This document shows positions 26,172-34,490 of a DNA stretch of 51,999 nt, piece after piece. The notes under the pieces were generated by a model. It was not told the DNA's origin and searched no databases. It saw nothing but the letters and a program-made list of their open reading frames with translations. Position 1 is the stretch's first letter. Every line of letters begins with the position of its first letter. This DNA comes from Pseudomonas sp. GD03858 (GTDB lineage Bacteria; Pseudomonadota; Gammaproteobacteria; Pseudomonadales; Pseudomonadaceae): contig NZ_JAOCDM010000028.1 of assembly GCF_029840925.1 (NCBI RefSeq), positions 1 through 51,999 on the forward strand. Reading direction: 5' to 3'. Both the position numbers and the translations under genes were made by a program.

Positions 26172-26816
26172 ATGACTTCGACCACCGTTGATTCGAACAG
26201 CACCACCGACCGCATCCTGTTCCTGCTCAAGACGCGCGGGCCGCTGAAGACCGCCGACCTCGCGCAATTGCTCGCCATCACCTTCGAAGCCACGCGCCAG
26301 CAAGTGCAGAAACTGCAGGCCGCCGACCTCGTCAGCGGTGTGATGGTGCCGGCCAAGGGCGCTGGACGGCCTTCGCAGAAATGGGCGCTGACCGCGACCG
26401 CCCAGCGCCGCTTCCCCGACGCGCACAGCGTGCTGACCCTGCAACTGATCGAGAGCGTCGAGGCGGTCTTCGGCAACGACGGCATCGACCGCCTGATCAG
26501 CCGCATGGAAGACAGCAACAGCCGTGAGTACCAGCAGGCCTGCGCCGATGGCCAAAGCCTGGAGGACAAGGTGCGCATCCTCGTGCAGTTGCGCGAACGC
26601 GCTGGCTACATGGCCGAGATGCAGGCCGACGGCAGCGACTGGCTGATCGTCGAGAACCACTGCCCGATCTGCATCGCCGCCACCCGCTGCCAGGGGTTCT
26701 GCCGCAGCGAGCTGCAGGTGTTCCAGGCGGCGATCGGCGACGTGGCGCAGGTCGAGCGTTGCGAGCACCTGATCTCCGGCGACCGCCGCTGCGTCTACCG
26801 CGTTTCGCCGAAGTAG
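26172..26816 (+). CDS. SufR/ArsR-like winged-helix regulator with C-terminal cysteine cluster
   Basis: A 214-residue regulator. The N-terminal winged helix is clear (STTDRILFLLKTRGPLKTAD LAQLL ... ATRQQVQKL, then GAGRPSQKWALT as the wing). The C-terminal part carries HCPICIAATRCQGFCRSELQ and later RCEHLISGDRRC, a cysteine array typical of the SufR-like group that binds an iron-sulphur cluster. It would sense redox or Fe-S status in the cytoplasm. ATG 26172 is chosen because the HTH starts just after it. It is divergent from the PNPOx gene across 176 bases. Confidence 0.82.
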   Translation: MTSTTVDSNSTTDRILFLLKTRGPLKTADLAQLLAITFEATRQQVQKLQAADLVSGVMVPAKGAGRPSQKWALTATAQRRFPDAHSVLTLQLIESVEAVFGNDGIDRLISRMEDSNSREYQQACADGQSLEDKVRILVQLRERAGYMAEMQADGSDWLIVENHCPICIAATRCQGFCRSELQVFQAAIGDVAQVERCEHLISGDRRCVYRVSPK

Positions 26817-26837
26817 GCTGCAATTTTCCGACAAATG

Positions 26838-26935
26838 CGCGAGCGGGCCTGCCCCGCGACATCGCCTCGTCCTGCAATCGCGGCGCCTGGCACCGGCTAC
26901 GCCGGTGTTCGCGGCTAAAGCCGCTCCCACAGGGA
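26838..26935. repeat. Inverted pair of REP elements
   Basis: Starts with GCGAGCGGGCCTGCCCCGCG and ends with an inverted arm closing GCCGCTCCCACAGGGA. The centre has GGCGCC and a CCGGC/GCCGG dyad, as in the pair at 33233-33326. It separates the regulator stop from the convergent efflux operon end. Confidence 0.75.
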
Positions 26936-26954
26936 TCGACGCCATCAGGCTTGC

Positions 26955-28343
26955 CTACGGACCCTCGCTCCCCCACCCCAGCGCCTTGTACAACGCAATC
27001 GCATCCAGGTAGGAGGCCGTTTCCGCCTCCGCCACCTCACGCTTGATCGAGAACAGCGCACGCTGGTTCTCCAGCACCGCAAGGTAGGTCCCGGCGCCGC
27101 GACGGTAACGCTTGTTGGCGATATCGATGGCCACACTGCCATGCCCGGCGGATGCCACCAGGCGCTGCAGGCGCGATTGATTGCGCACCAATTGCGTCAC
27201 CGCATTCTCCACTTCCTCGCGCGCCTGCAGCACGGTCTGTTGGTAACGCGATTGCCGGCCGTCGGCCAGCGCTTCGCGGGCGCGCAGGCGTGCCCGGGCA
27301 TTGCCCAGGCGCAAGGCGGGCCAGGTGACCATCGGCGCCAGCTCGTAGGCCCGGGCGGCATTGCCCAGGTCACCGCCGCGCAGGGCGAAAAAGCCGATGA
27401 AGCCGCCCAGGTCCAGGCGCGGGTACAGTTCGGCGGTGGCGGCGCCGACGTCCTCGGTGCTGGCCGCCAGTTCACGCTCGGCGCTGACCACATCGGGCCG
27501 CTGGCCGATCAGCGCATCGACATCGCCCAACGGCAACTGGCCCGCCAGCGGCGGCAGGAACGGCGCGGCGTCCTGCTCGCGGCTGCCCGGCACCTGGCCG
27601 GTCAGCACATCGAGACGGTAGCTGGCCTGCTGGATCGCCGCCTGCAACGGCGGCACCGCCGCTTCGCTGAGCAGCAGGTTGGCGTGGGCGTTCTGCTGGT
27701 CTTCGTACTGCCCGCTGCCGGCACGCACCTGGGCCGTGGTCAGCTGCAGGGTTTCGCGCCAGGCCTCGACCTGGTCCTGGGCCACGGCGAGGCTGCGCTT
27801 GAGCCCCAGGGCGAGGTAATAGTTGCGGGCAACCTCTGCGGCGATGCTCAGCCGGACCTGACGCAGGTCCGCCGCCGCCGCGTCGGCACGAGCCTCGGCG
27901 GCGTCGGTCAGGCGCTGCAGGCGACCGAACAGGTCGATCTCCCATTGCACGTCGAAACCGGCCCGATACTGCTCGCCGCGCATGCGCCGCGGATCACCGC
28001 CATCGGCTGGTTGCTGCTGCTCCAGGTTCTGGGTGTAACCGGCGCGGGCGCTGACCCAGGGGTAGCGATCGAGGCTGCGATCGTCGAACAGCGCCCGCGC
28101 CGCCAGCAGGTTGGCACGGGCCTGACGAATGTCGTGGTTGTTGGCCAGGGCCTGGTCGACCAGGCGCACCAACTGCGGGTCGTCGAAGAACCGCCACCAC
28201 TGCGCGGGCAACTCGCCACGGGCGGCAAAGGCGGCGTGCTGCGGGCTGTGCACGCCACTGGCCGGGATCTCGGGCTTGCGGTAGTCGGGACCGACGCTGC
28301 ACGCAGACAGGGCCATCAGCGACGCGATCAAGAGCGGCTTCAC
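26955..28343 (-). CDS. RND efflux outer-membrane lipoprotein (OprM/NodT family)
   Basis: A 462-residue outer-membrane channel with a lipoprotein signal (LMALSACSVGPDYRKPE; Cys near residue 15, then the typical VGPDY). Two OEP repeats are visible (WWRFFDDPQLVRLVDQALAN, then the second after about 200) with long coiled-coil helices. It forms the trimeric exit duct of the pump. Its ATG overlaps the RND gene stop (ATGA), so it is the last gene of the four-gene operon. Confidence 0.92.
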   Translation of the reverse strand: MKPLLIASLMALSACSVGPDYRKPEIPASGVHSPQHAAFAARGELPAQWWRFFDDPQLVRLVDQALANNHDIRQARANLLAARALFDDRSLDRYPWVSARAGYTQNLEQQQPADGGDPRRMRGEQYRAGFDVQWEIDLFGRLQRLTDAAEARADAAAADLRQVRLSIAAEVARNYYLALGLKRSLAVAQDQVEAWRETLQLTTAQVRAGSGQYEDQQNAHANLLLSEAAVPPLQAAIQQASYRLDVLTGQVPGSREQDAAPFLPPLAGQLPLGDVDALIGQRPDVVSAERELAASTEDVGAATAELYPRLDLGGFIGFFALRGGDLGNAARAYELAPMVTWPALRLGNARARLRAREALADGRQSRYQQTVLQAREEVENAVTQLVRNQSRLQRLVASAGHGSVAIDIANKRYRRGAGTYLAVLENQRALFSIKREVAEAETASYLDAIALYKALGWGSEGP

Positions 28344-31300
28344 GGCTGGCCCTCCAGGGTTTGCGCCAACGAGCGGGCCCGCGGCGAACGTGCCGTGCTG
28401 GCATGGTCGCGGGCCAGCAGGCTGTAGATGGTCGGCAGCACGAACAGGGTGAACAACGTCCCGACCAGCATCCCGGTGACGATCACCACCCCCAGCCCGA
28501 AACGGCTGGCAGCGCCTGCGCCCGAGGCGAACAGCAGCGGGATCAGCCCCACTACCATGGCCGCCGTGGTCATCAGGATAGGCCGCAGGCGGATCTGCGC
28601 GGCCTTGCCGATGGCCGTGCGCCGGTCCAGGTGCTGCTCGGCCTGCAAGGTGTTGGCGAACTCGACCATGAGGATGCCGTGCTTGCTGATCAGCCCGATC
28701 AGCGTCACCAGGCCTATCTGCGTATAGATGTTCACGGTGGCCACCCCCAGCGCCAGGGGCAGCAGCGCGCCGCTGATCGACAACGGCACGGTGATCAGGA
28801 TGATCAACGGATCGACCAGGCTCTCGTACTGCGCCGCCAGCACCAGGTAGATCACCAGCACGGCGGCGAGAAAGGCCAGCATCAGGGCGTTGCCCTCCTG
28901 CTGGTACTGTCGGGCGTCGGACTGCCAGTCGATGCTGAAGCCGGCGGGCAGTTCAGCGGCGACCTGCTCGAGGAACGCCACGGTGTCGCCCAGGGTGACG
29001 CCGGCGGCCGGGATGCCCTGGAAGGTTGCCGCGTTCTGTTGGTTGAACTGGGTCAGGCGGTTGGGTTCGACCTGCTCGCTGACCTGTACCACGGTGGACA
29101 ACGGCACCAGCCGGCCCTCCTCGCTGCGCACGTACTGCCGGGTCAGGGCCTGCGCGGTAAGGCGCTGGTCGCGCGGGCTCTGGGCGATGACATCGTAGGA
29201 GCGGCCATCGAGGCCGAAGCGGTTGAGGTAGTTCTCCCCCACCAGCACCGCCAGCGACTCGCCGATGTCCTGCATGCGGATGCCCATGCTGTTGGCCTTG
29301 GCCCGATCGACCCGCACCTGCACCACCGGGTTGTTGTAGTCCAGGTCGCTGTCGACCACGGCGAACAGGCCGCTTTGCCGGGCCTTGGCCTTGACCTGCT
29401 CCATGGTGTCGAACAGCACCCGGTAGTCCTGGGAGCTACGCAGCACCATCTGCACCGGCAGGCCGCCCGTTGAACCTGGCAACGCCGGCAGCTGGAAGGC
29501 GAAGATGCTGGTGCCCTCGACATCGTTCACCGCCGCCTGCAGGTCGAGCTGGATCTGCGAGGCGTTGCGCGCACGCTCGTCCCACGGCTGCAGGTTGATG
29601 CCGCCAATGCCCGAGGCGATGCCGTCACTGCCATTGATGATCCAGGTGCTGACGGTCTCCGGCAGGGTGCGGTAGACCGCATCGAGCTTGTCGGCAAAGC
29701 GTTCGACATAGGCCAGGTTGGCATGCTGCGGCGCCTTGATCGCGGTGAGCAGCCCGGCCTGGTCCTCGGTCGGCGCCAGCTCGCGCTGCGCCAGGCTGTA
29801 CAGCAGCGGCAGGCTGACCAGTACCAGCAAGGCGAAGCCGACGCTGATCCAGCGGTGCTTCAGGGAGAACCCCAGCACATGGGCGTAGCGCTCGGCCAGC
29901 CAGTCGAAGAAGCGGTTGGCGGCATGGGCCATGCGCCCTTCGGACTGGCGCGCATCGAGCAGGAACGAACTCATCACCGGCGACAGGGTCAGCGCCACGA
30001 TCCCGGAGACCACTACCGCGCCGGCCAGGGTCAGGGCGAATTCGCGGAACAGCGCGCCGGTCAGCCCGCCCATCATGCCGATCGGCGCGTACACCGCAGC
30101 CAGGGTGATGGTCATCGCGATCACCGGCCCGGCCACTTCGCGCGCACCGATCAAGGCCGCCGCCACCGGCGTGCGCCCTGCTTCGATATGCCGATGCACG
30201 TTCTCCACCACGACGATGGCGTCGTCCACCACCAGGCCAACCGCCAGCACCATGGCCAACAAGGTCAACAGGTTGACACTGAAGCCGAACGCCAGCATCA
30301 ACGCCGCCGCCCCGAGCATCGACAGCGGAATGGTCACCACCGGAATCAGTACCGTGCGCAGCGAGCCCAGGCACAGGTAGATCACCACCACCACGATCGC
30401 CAGGGCCTCGAGCAGGGTCTTGCTGACCTCGTCGATGGAGGCCTGGATGAAGCGCGCCGTCTCGAAGGCAAGTTCGGCCTTGACGTCCGGCGGCAGGGTC
30501 TGGCGGATCTGCGGCAGCAACTGGCGTATGCCCTCGACGATCACCAGCGGGTTGCCGCCCGGCGTGGCGAACAGGCCCAGGTGGACCGCCGGCACACCGT
30601 CCATGCTGGCGCTGGTCTCGGCCGAGGCCGCGCCCAGTTCGACGGTGCCGATGTCGCGGATGCGCACCAGGCCATTGCCATCGTTGCGGATCACCAGCTC
30701 GCGAAAATCACCGACCGAGGTCAGGTCGGTGTCGACGCGGATATTGGCGATCACGTACTGGCCCTTCACCTTGCCAGGCGCCGCCTGGTAGTTGTTGCGC
30801 CGCACCGCCTCGGCCACGTCGGCCGCGGTGAGGCCGCGGGCGGCCAGGCGCGCCGGGTCGATCCACAGGCGCATGGACAGAGTCTGGCCACCGAACACCT
30901 GGACCTTGGCCACGCCTTCGATGGTGCTGAGCAACGGCTCGACCACCCGCGTGAGGTAGTCGGTCATGGCCGGGATCGGCAGGCTCGGGCTGGCGAAGCC
31001 GATATAGGCCACCGCCGTGGACTCGCCGGCCGAGCGCTCGATCACCGGGTCGTAGGCACGCTCCGGCAGGCGGTAGCGCACCTGGTTGACCTTGGCCATC
31101 ACCTCGGTGAGGGCCTGGGTCGAGTCACGGTTGAGCTCCATGCGCACGGTGACCAGGCTGCGGCCCTGCACCGAGGAAGACGACAGGTAGTCGATGCCCT
31201 CCACCGACGACACTGCCTGGGCGATCGGCTGGGTGACGAAGCCCTGCATCAGCTCGGCGGGCGCGCCGGGGTACTCGGTGGTGATGGTGATCGTCGAGCT

Positions 31301-31423
31301 TTCCAACAGCGGATACTGACGAATCGGCAACTGCAGCAGCGACAGCAGCCCCAGCAGCAGGATCAAGGTGCTGACCACCAGCGCCAGCACGGGCCGGCGA
31401 ACGAACAGGTCGGTGAATGTCAT
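28340..31423 (-). CDS. RND multidrug efflux inner-membrane transporter (HAE1 family)
   Basis: A 1027-residue transporter with the full RND layout: MTFTDLFVRRPVLALVVSTL start, large periplasmic loops after TM1 and TM7, and the proton relay pair in LAVGLVVDDAIVVVENVHRH in TM4. The size and the short C-terminus fit MdtB/MexK-like pumps. It exports hydrophobic drugs or organics with the adaptor and channel of this operon. The start ATG 31423 has a modest Shine-Dalgarno; it begins 18 bases after the adaptor stop. No local regulator gene is adjacent, so control is likely from elsewhere. Confidence 0.95.
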   Translation of the reverse strand: MTFTDLFVRRPVLALVVSTLILLLGLLSLLQLPIRQYPLLESSTITITTEYPGAPAELMQGFVTQPIAQAVSSVEGIDYLSSSSVQGRSLVTVRMELNRDSTQALTEVMAKVNQVRYRLPERAYDPVIERSAGESTAVAYIGFASPSLPIPAMTDYLTRVVEPLLSTIEGVAKVQVFGGQTLSMRLWIDPARLAARGLTAADVAEAVRRNNYQAAPGKVKGQYVIANIRVDTDLTSVGDFRELVIRNDGNGLVRIRDIGTVELGAASAETSASMDGVPAVHLGLFATPGGNPLVIVEGIRQLLPQIRQTLPPDVKAELAFETARFIQASIDEVSKTLLEALAIVVVVIYLCLGSLRTVLIPVVTIPLSMLGAAALMLAFGFSVNLLTLLAMVLAVGLVVDDAIVVVENVHRHIEAGRTPVAAALIGAREVAGPVIAMTITLAAVYAPIGMMGGLTGALFREFALTLAGAVVVSGIVALTLSPVMSSFLLDARQSEGRMAHAANRFFDWLAERYAHVLGFSLKHRWISVGFALLVLVSLPLLYSLAQRELAPTEDQAGLLTAIKAPQHANLAYVERFADKLDAVYRTLPETVSTWIINGSDGIASGIGGINLQPWDERARNASQIQLDLQAAVNDVEGTSIFAFQLPALPGSTGGLPVQMVLRSSQDYRVLFDTMEQVKAKARQSGLFAVVDSDLDYNNPVVQVRVDRAKANSMGIRMQDIGESLAVLVGENYLNRFGLDGRSYDVIAQSPRDQRLTAQALTRQYVRSEEGRLVPLSTVVQVSEQVEPNRLTQFNQQNAATFQGIPAAGVTLGDTVAFLEQVAAELPAGFSIDWQSDARQYQQEGNALMLAFLAAVLVIYLVLAAQYESLVDPLIILITVPLSISGALLPLALGVATVNIYTQIGLVTLIGLISKHGILMVEFANTLQAEQHLDRRTAIGKAAQIRLRPILMTTAAMVVGLIPLLFASGAGAASRFGLGVVIVTGMLVGTLFTLFVLPTIYSLLARDHASTARSPRARSLAQTLEGQP

Positions 31424-31441
31424 GACGGGTTCTCGCTGGGT

Positions 31442-32536
31442 TCAGGCGCCGCTGGCCGGGGCTTGCAGGGTGTCTTCGACGGCTTGCACGGCGGTGCCGT
31501 CGCTCAGGCGCAGTTGCCCGGACACCACGACTTGGTCGTCAGCGCGCAGGCCTTGCTCGATCACCACCCGACCGGCCTGGCGCTCGCCGGTGCGCACCGA
31601 AACCCGCTGAACCACCAGCGCCTCGGCGGCGGCGTCGTGACGGGCGACGAACACGGTGTCGCCGTAGGCGGTATAGGCCACCGCGGTTTCCGGCACCGTC
31701 AGCACCTGGCCGAGGTCCGGGCTGGCGACCCGCACACTGGCGTACATGCCGGCGGCCAGACGCGCATCGGGGTTGGCCAGGGTGGCCTGCACCTGCACCG
31801 TGCGCGAACGGCCGATCAGTGGGTCGATAGCGCTGATGCGGGCGCTGAACGGTGTCTCGGGAAAGGCGTCCAGACGCACCTCGACCGCCTGGCCGGGGCG
31901 CAGCTGGACGCTGAGTTGCTCTTCGAGGGAGAAGTTGACATAGAGGCTGCGGGTGTCGATCAGGCTGACCACCGGATCGCCTACCCGCAGGTATTGCCCC
32001 TGGCTGACCCGACGGATCCCCAGGCGGCCGTCGAAGGGTGCGCGCACGGTCTTCTGGGCGATCACCGCCTCGGTACGGGCCAGTTCGCCCAGGGCCATGT
32101 CGCGGGCCGCCAGGGCATTGTCCACCTGCTCCTGGGTGGCGGCGTTCTCGCGCAGCAGGGCCGTCACCCGTCGATGGTTGGTGCGCGCATTGTCGAGCTG
32201 GGCCTTGAGCCGCAGGCGCTCGGCCTGCTCGGGCGCGTCGTTGAGGGTGACCAGCACATCGCCTTTGCGCACCTGCTGGCCAGAGCTGAAGTTGATCGCG
32301 GTCACCCGGCCACCGATCTCGGTCGACACCAGCACCTGGTGTACCGCCTCCAGTTCGCCGACGCCGTCGAACGAGCGCTTTTCCGGCGCTTTCTGCACCG
32401 TGGCCAGGGCGACCTTGACCAGGTGGCGTGGCGGCGGCGCGACAGCCTCGGCGCGACCGCCGTGGCGCCAGGCCAGGCCAGCGGTAGTGATCAGGCCCAG
32501 CACCAGGGCACTGGCGAACATCGCTTTACCGTTCAT
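31442..32536 (-). CDS. RND efflux periplasmic adaptor (membrane fusion protein)
   Basis: A 364-residue HlyD-like adaptor. An N-terminal anchor (MFASALVLGLITTAGLAWRH) is followed by a lipoyl/barrel-sandwich domain (VSTEIGGRVTAINFSSGQQV), an alpha-helical hairpin (LRLKAQLDNARTNHRRVTAL), the second half of the lipoyl domain (KTVRAPFDGRLGIRRVSQGQ) and the beta-barrel. It links the RND transporter to the outer-membrane channel. No lipobox is seen. The open frame reaches 33016, but ATG 32536 starts family sequence, 14 bases after the DUF2165 gene. Confidence 0.93.
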   Translation of the reverse strand: MNGKAMFASALVLGLITTAGLAWRHGGRAEAVAPPPRHLVKVALATVQKAPEKRSFDGVGELEAVHQVLVSTEIGGRVTAINFSSGQQVRKGDVLVTLNDAPEQAERLRLKAQLDNARTNHRRVTALLRENAATQEQVDNALAARDMALGELARTEAVIAQKTVRAPFDGRLGIRRVSQGQYLRVGDPVVSLIDTRSLYVNFSLEEQLSVQLRPGQAVEVRLDAFPETPFSARISAIDPLIGRSRTVQVQATLANPDARLAAGMYASVRVASPDLGQVLTVPETAVAYTAYGDTVFVARHDAAAEALVVQRVSVRTGERQAGRVVIEQGLRADDQVVVSGQLRLSDGTAVQAVEDTLQAPASGA

Positions 32537-32550
32537 TGCACGCCCTCGCC

Positions 32551-33036
32551 TCAAGCCCATGCCAGGTTGAACAGGAAGAACGCCAGGATTGCCCACAGCA
32601 CCAGGATCAGATGGGTGAGCTGCAGGCCCTCCTGACGAATCCAGTAGGCGAACCACAGGCCGCCGAGCAGCATGGCGAAGGTGCAGGCGAGGAACGCGCT
32701 CAACGCCAGGTTCAGCCAGGCCCGGGCCAGCAGAGGATCCTGGGCGACGATCAACCCGTAGCAGCCGGTCCAGGCCGCCAGGCTGGCGACGATCTGCAGC
32801 AGCAGGATCACCAGCAGCGCGGCACGGGCCAGCCCGGCCGATTGACAGGCCCTGCGCAACAGCGGGAATTCGATGGCAGGTGGCTGGCGCAGCGGCGCCA
32901 TGGCCAGGGTGGCGCCAATGGCGCCCATGGAACTGGCGAAGGCCTGCAGGTTGTTCAGTACCGCGATGCTCAACCAGAGCGCCAGGCCGATAGCCTGGGT
33001 GGCCTGGAACAGCCACAGGGAGGTGTGCAAATCCAT
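32551..33036 (-). CDS. DUF2165 family membrane protein
   Basis: A 161-residue protein with four hydrophobic segments: MDLHTSLWLFQATQAIGLAL, ARAALLVILLLQIVASLAAW, SAFLACTFAMLLGGLWFAYW and LTHLILVLWAILAFFLFNLA. This four-helix layout with a W-rich end fits the DUF2165 small integral membrane family, function unknown. It is the first gene of the RND operon; the adaptor begins 14 bases after its stop, so the two are surely cotranscribed. A role as an accessory pump subunit is inference. Confidence 0.78.
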   Translation of the reverse strand: MDLHTSLWLFQATQAIGLALWLSIAVLNNLQAFASSMGAIGATLAMAPLRQPPAIEFPLLRRACQSAGLARAALLVILLLQIVASLAAWTGCYGLIVAQDPLLARAWLNLALSAFLACTFAMLLGGLWFAYWIRQEGLQLTHLILVLWAILAFFLFNLAWA

Positions 33037-33232
33037 ATCAACGTCCGTATTGATGACCTGGGTCGAAGGGCTTCAGGCAATTACACAAGAAAACGCTTGG
33101 ATATTAGTGGCAGCCTTGCCGATGCACAAGTACTCCCATTACAGGAGCGCGGCGGGAATGGAGAGTTGATGCGGATCAGTGTCGACGCTGCAGGAGCAAC
33201 GGTCTTGCTCGGATTCCTCAACCTGGCGCCGA

Positions 33233-33326
33233 TCCCTGTGGGAGCGGGTTTACCCGCGAAGCGAGCCACGCGGCGCCTGGCACCGGCTGCGCCGGTGTTC
33301 GCGAGCAAGCTCGCGCCCACAGGGAT
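33233..33326. repeat. Inverted pair of REP elements
   Basis: TCCCTGTGGGAGCGGGTTTA followed by CCCGCGAAGCGAG, then a GGCGCC/CCGG-rich centre and an inverted arm ending AGCTCGCGCCCACAGGGA. It lies between the efflux operon promoter region and the end of the EamA gene. The remainder of the 33037-33342 gap shows no gene; it probably holds the promoter of the efflux operon. Confidence 0.8.
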
Positions 33327-33342
33327 GGCGCATGGCGCGAGG

Positions 33343-34230
33343 TCAGTGCGCGCTGGCGGCGCGCAGGCGCTGGCCCAGGCGCGGGCCGAACACGTTGATC
33401 AGCAGCCCGAGCATCACCAGCAGCGCGCCCCAACCCTGTACCTCGGTCAAACGCTCGCCCAGCAGCAGCGCCGAGGAACTCAGGCCGATCACCGGCACCA
33501 GCAGCGAGAACGGCGCCACCTTGCCCGCCGGGTGACGCGACAGCAACGTGCTCCAAAGGCTGTAGCCGACCATGGTGGCGACGAAGGCCAGGTACGCCAG
33601 CGCCAGCACCGAGCTCCAGCCGATGTTGGCCAGGGCGTGGCCGATCCGCTCGGGACCTTCCAGCCACCAGGACAGCGCCAGGAACGGCAGCGGCGGGATC
33701 AGCCCGCCCCAGATCACCAGGGCCACCAGGTCCACCTTGCCGAAACGTCGGGTGATGATGTTGCCCATGCCCCACATGGCCCCCGCGCACAGGGTCAGCA
33801 GCAAGGCGACCAGCGGCACATGGCCGCTGTCCTCGCTGCCGATCACCGCCAGCCCGCTGGCCGCCACCAGCAGCCCCAGCACACTGGCCAGGCGCAACCG
33901 CTCACCGAGGAACAGCGCGGCGAAGCCCAGGGTGAAGAACGCCTGGGACTGCAGCACCAGCGAGGCCAGCCCGGGCGGCATGCCGCTGTACATGGCCTGG
34001 AAGAGAAAGGCGAACTGGCCCAGGGAGATGGTCGCGCCGTAGGCGATCAACCAGCGCCAGGGCAGGTTCGGCCGGCGAATCAGGAACACCGCGGGGAAAG
34101 CCACCAGCAGAAAGCGCAACGCCCCCAGCAGCATCGGCGGCAGGCCGTCGAGGCCGACCTTGATGACCACGAAATTGACGCCCCAGGCGATGATCACCAC
34201 CAGGGCGATCAGCAGGTCCTTGAGTGGCAT
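33343..34230 (-). CDS. EamA/DMT-family exporter
   Basis: A 295-residue polytopic protein with two EamA repeats (LLIALVVIIAWGVNFVVIKV near the start; LLLTLCAGAMWGMGNIITRR in the middle) and about ten membrane spans. The family exports amino acids or related metabolites, for example O-acetylserine/cysteine by EamA itself. The codon at 34239 is also ATG, but AAGGA lies right against it and suits ATG 34230 better. It is divergent from the NCS1 permease; the shared gap is 34231-34490. Confidence 0.88.
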   Translation of the reverse strand: MPLKDLLIALVVIIAWGVNFVVIKVGLDGLPPMLLGALRFLLVAFPAVFLIRRPNLPWRWLIAYGATISLGQFAFLFQAMYSGMPPGLASLVLQSQAFFTLGFAALFLGERLRLASVLGLLVAASGLAVIGSEDSGHVPLVALLLTLCAGAMWGMGNIITRRFGKVDLVALVIWGGLIPPLPFLALSWWLEGPERIGHALANIGWSSVLALAYLAFVATMVGYSLWSTLLSRHPAGKVAPFSLLVPVIGLSSSALLLGERLTEVQGWGALLVMLGLLINVFGPRLGQRLRAASAH

Positions 34231-34384
34231 GGCACGCATTCCTTCTTCAGGCTTGTTATAGACATATTTGGTTACAGCATAAGGGCTTTGCGCCGCAGCG
34301 GACCAGCACAGTTGGACGTCACCCTTGCGCAACAGTCTGCTGTTTGGCCGCCAACGAACACTCGTCAGCGTCCGCAAGCTTCAC

Positions 34385-34414
34385 TTGACCTGACTTGTAT
34401 ATACATGCTGATAT
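34385..34414 (+). promoter_or_regulatory. Promoter with operator-like palindrome in the spacer
   Basis: TTGACC (34385-34390) and TGATAT (34409-34414), spaced 18, upstream of the NCS1 permease. The spacer contains the perfect palindrome TGTATATACA (34396-34405). This position, between -35 and -10, is typical for a repressor operator, and the sequence is of the GntR TTGTATACAA kind. The regulator is not identified. Confidence 0.5.
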
Positions 34415-34490
34415 CGGATTTCGGCCATCGCCCTGCGTCCCGCCGATAGCCGCCGCCCTTCACAAAAACAACGAAGCGGAGCCCTCCCCG

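Noticed and set aside
29723..32635. A 970-codon open frame on the + strand opposite the RND genes
   Set aside because: It runs antisense to well-recognised efflux genes, is rich in His/Gln/Arg as expected for a high-GC shadow frame, and shows no domain.
1116..33326. REP pairs as a CRISPR array or transposon ends
   Set aside because: The copies are scattered singly or in head-to-head pairs between genes with no regular spacers and no transposase.
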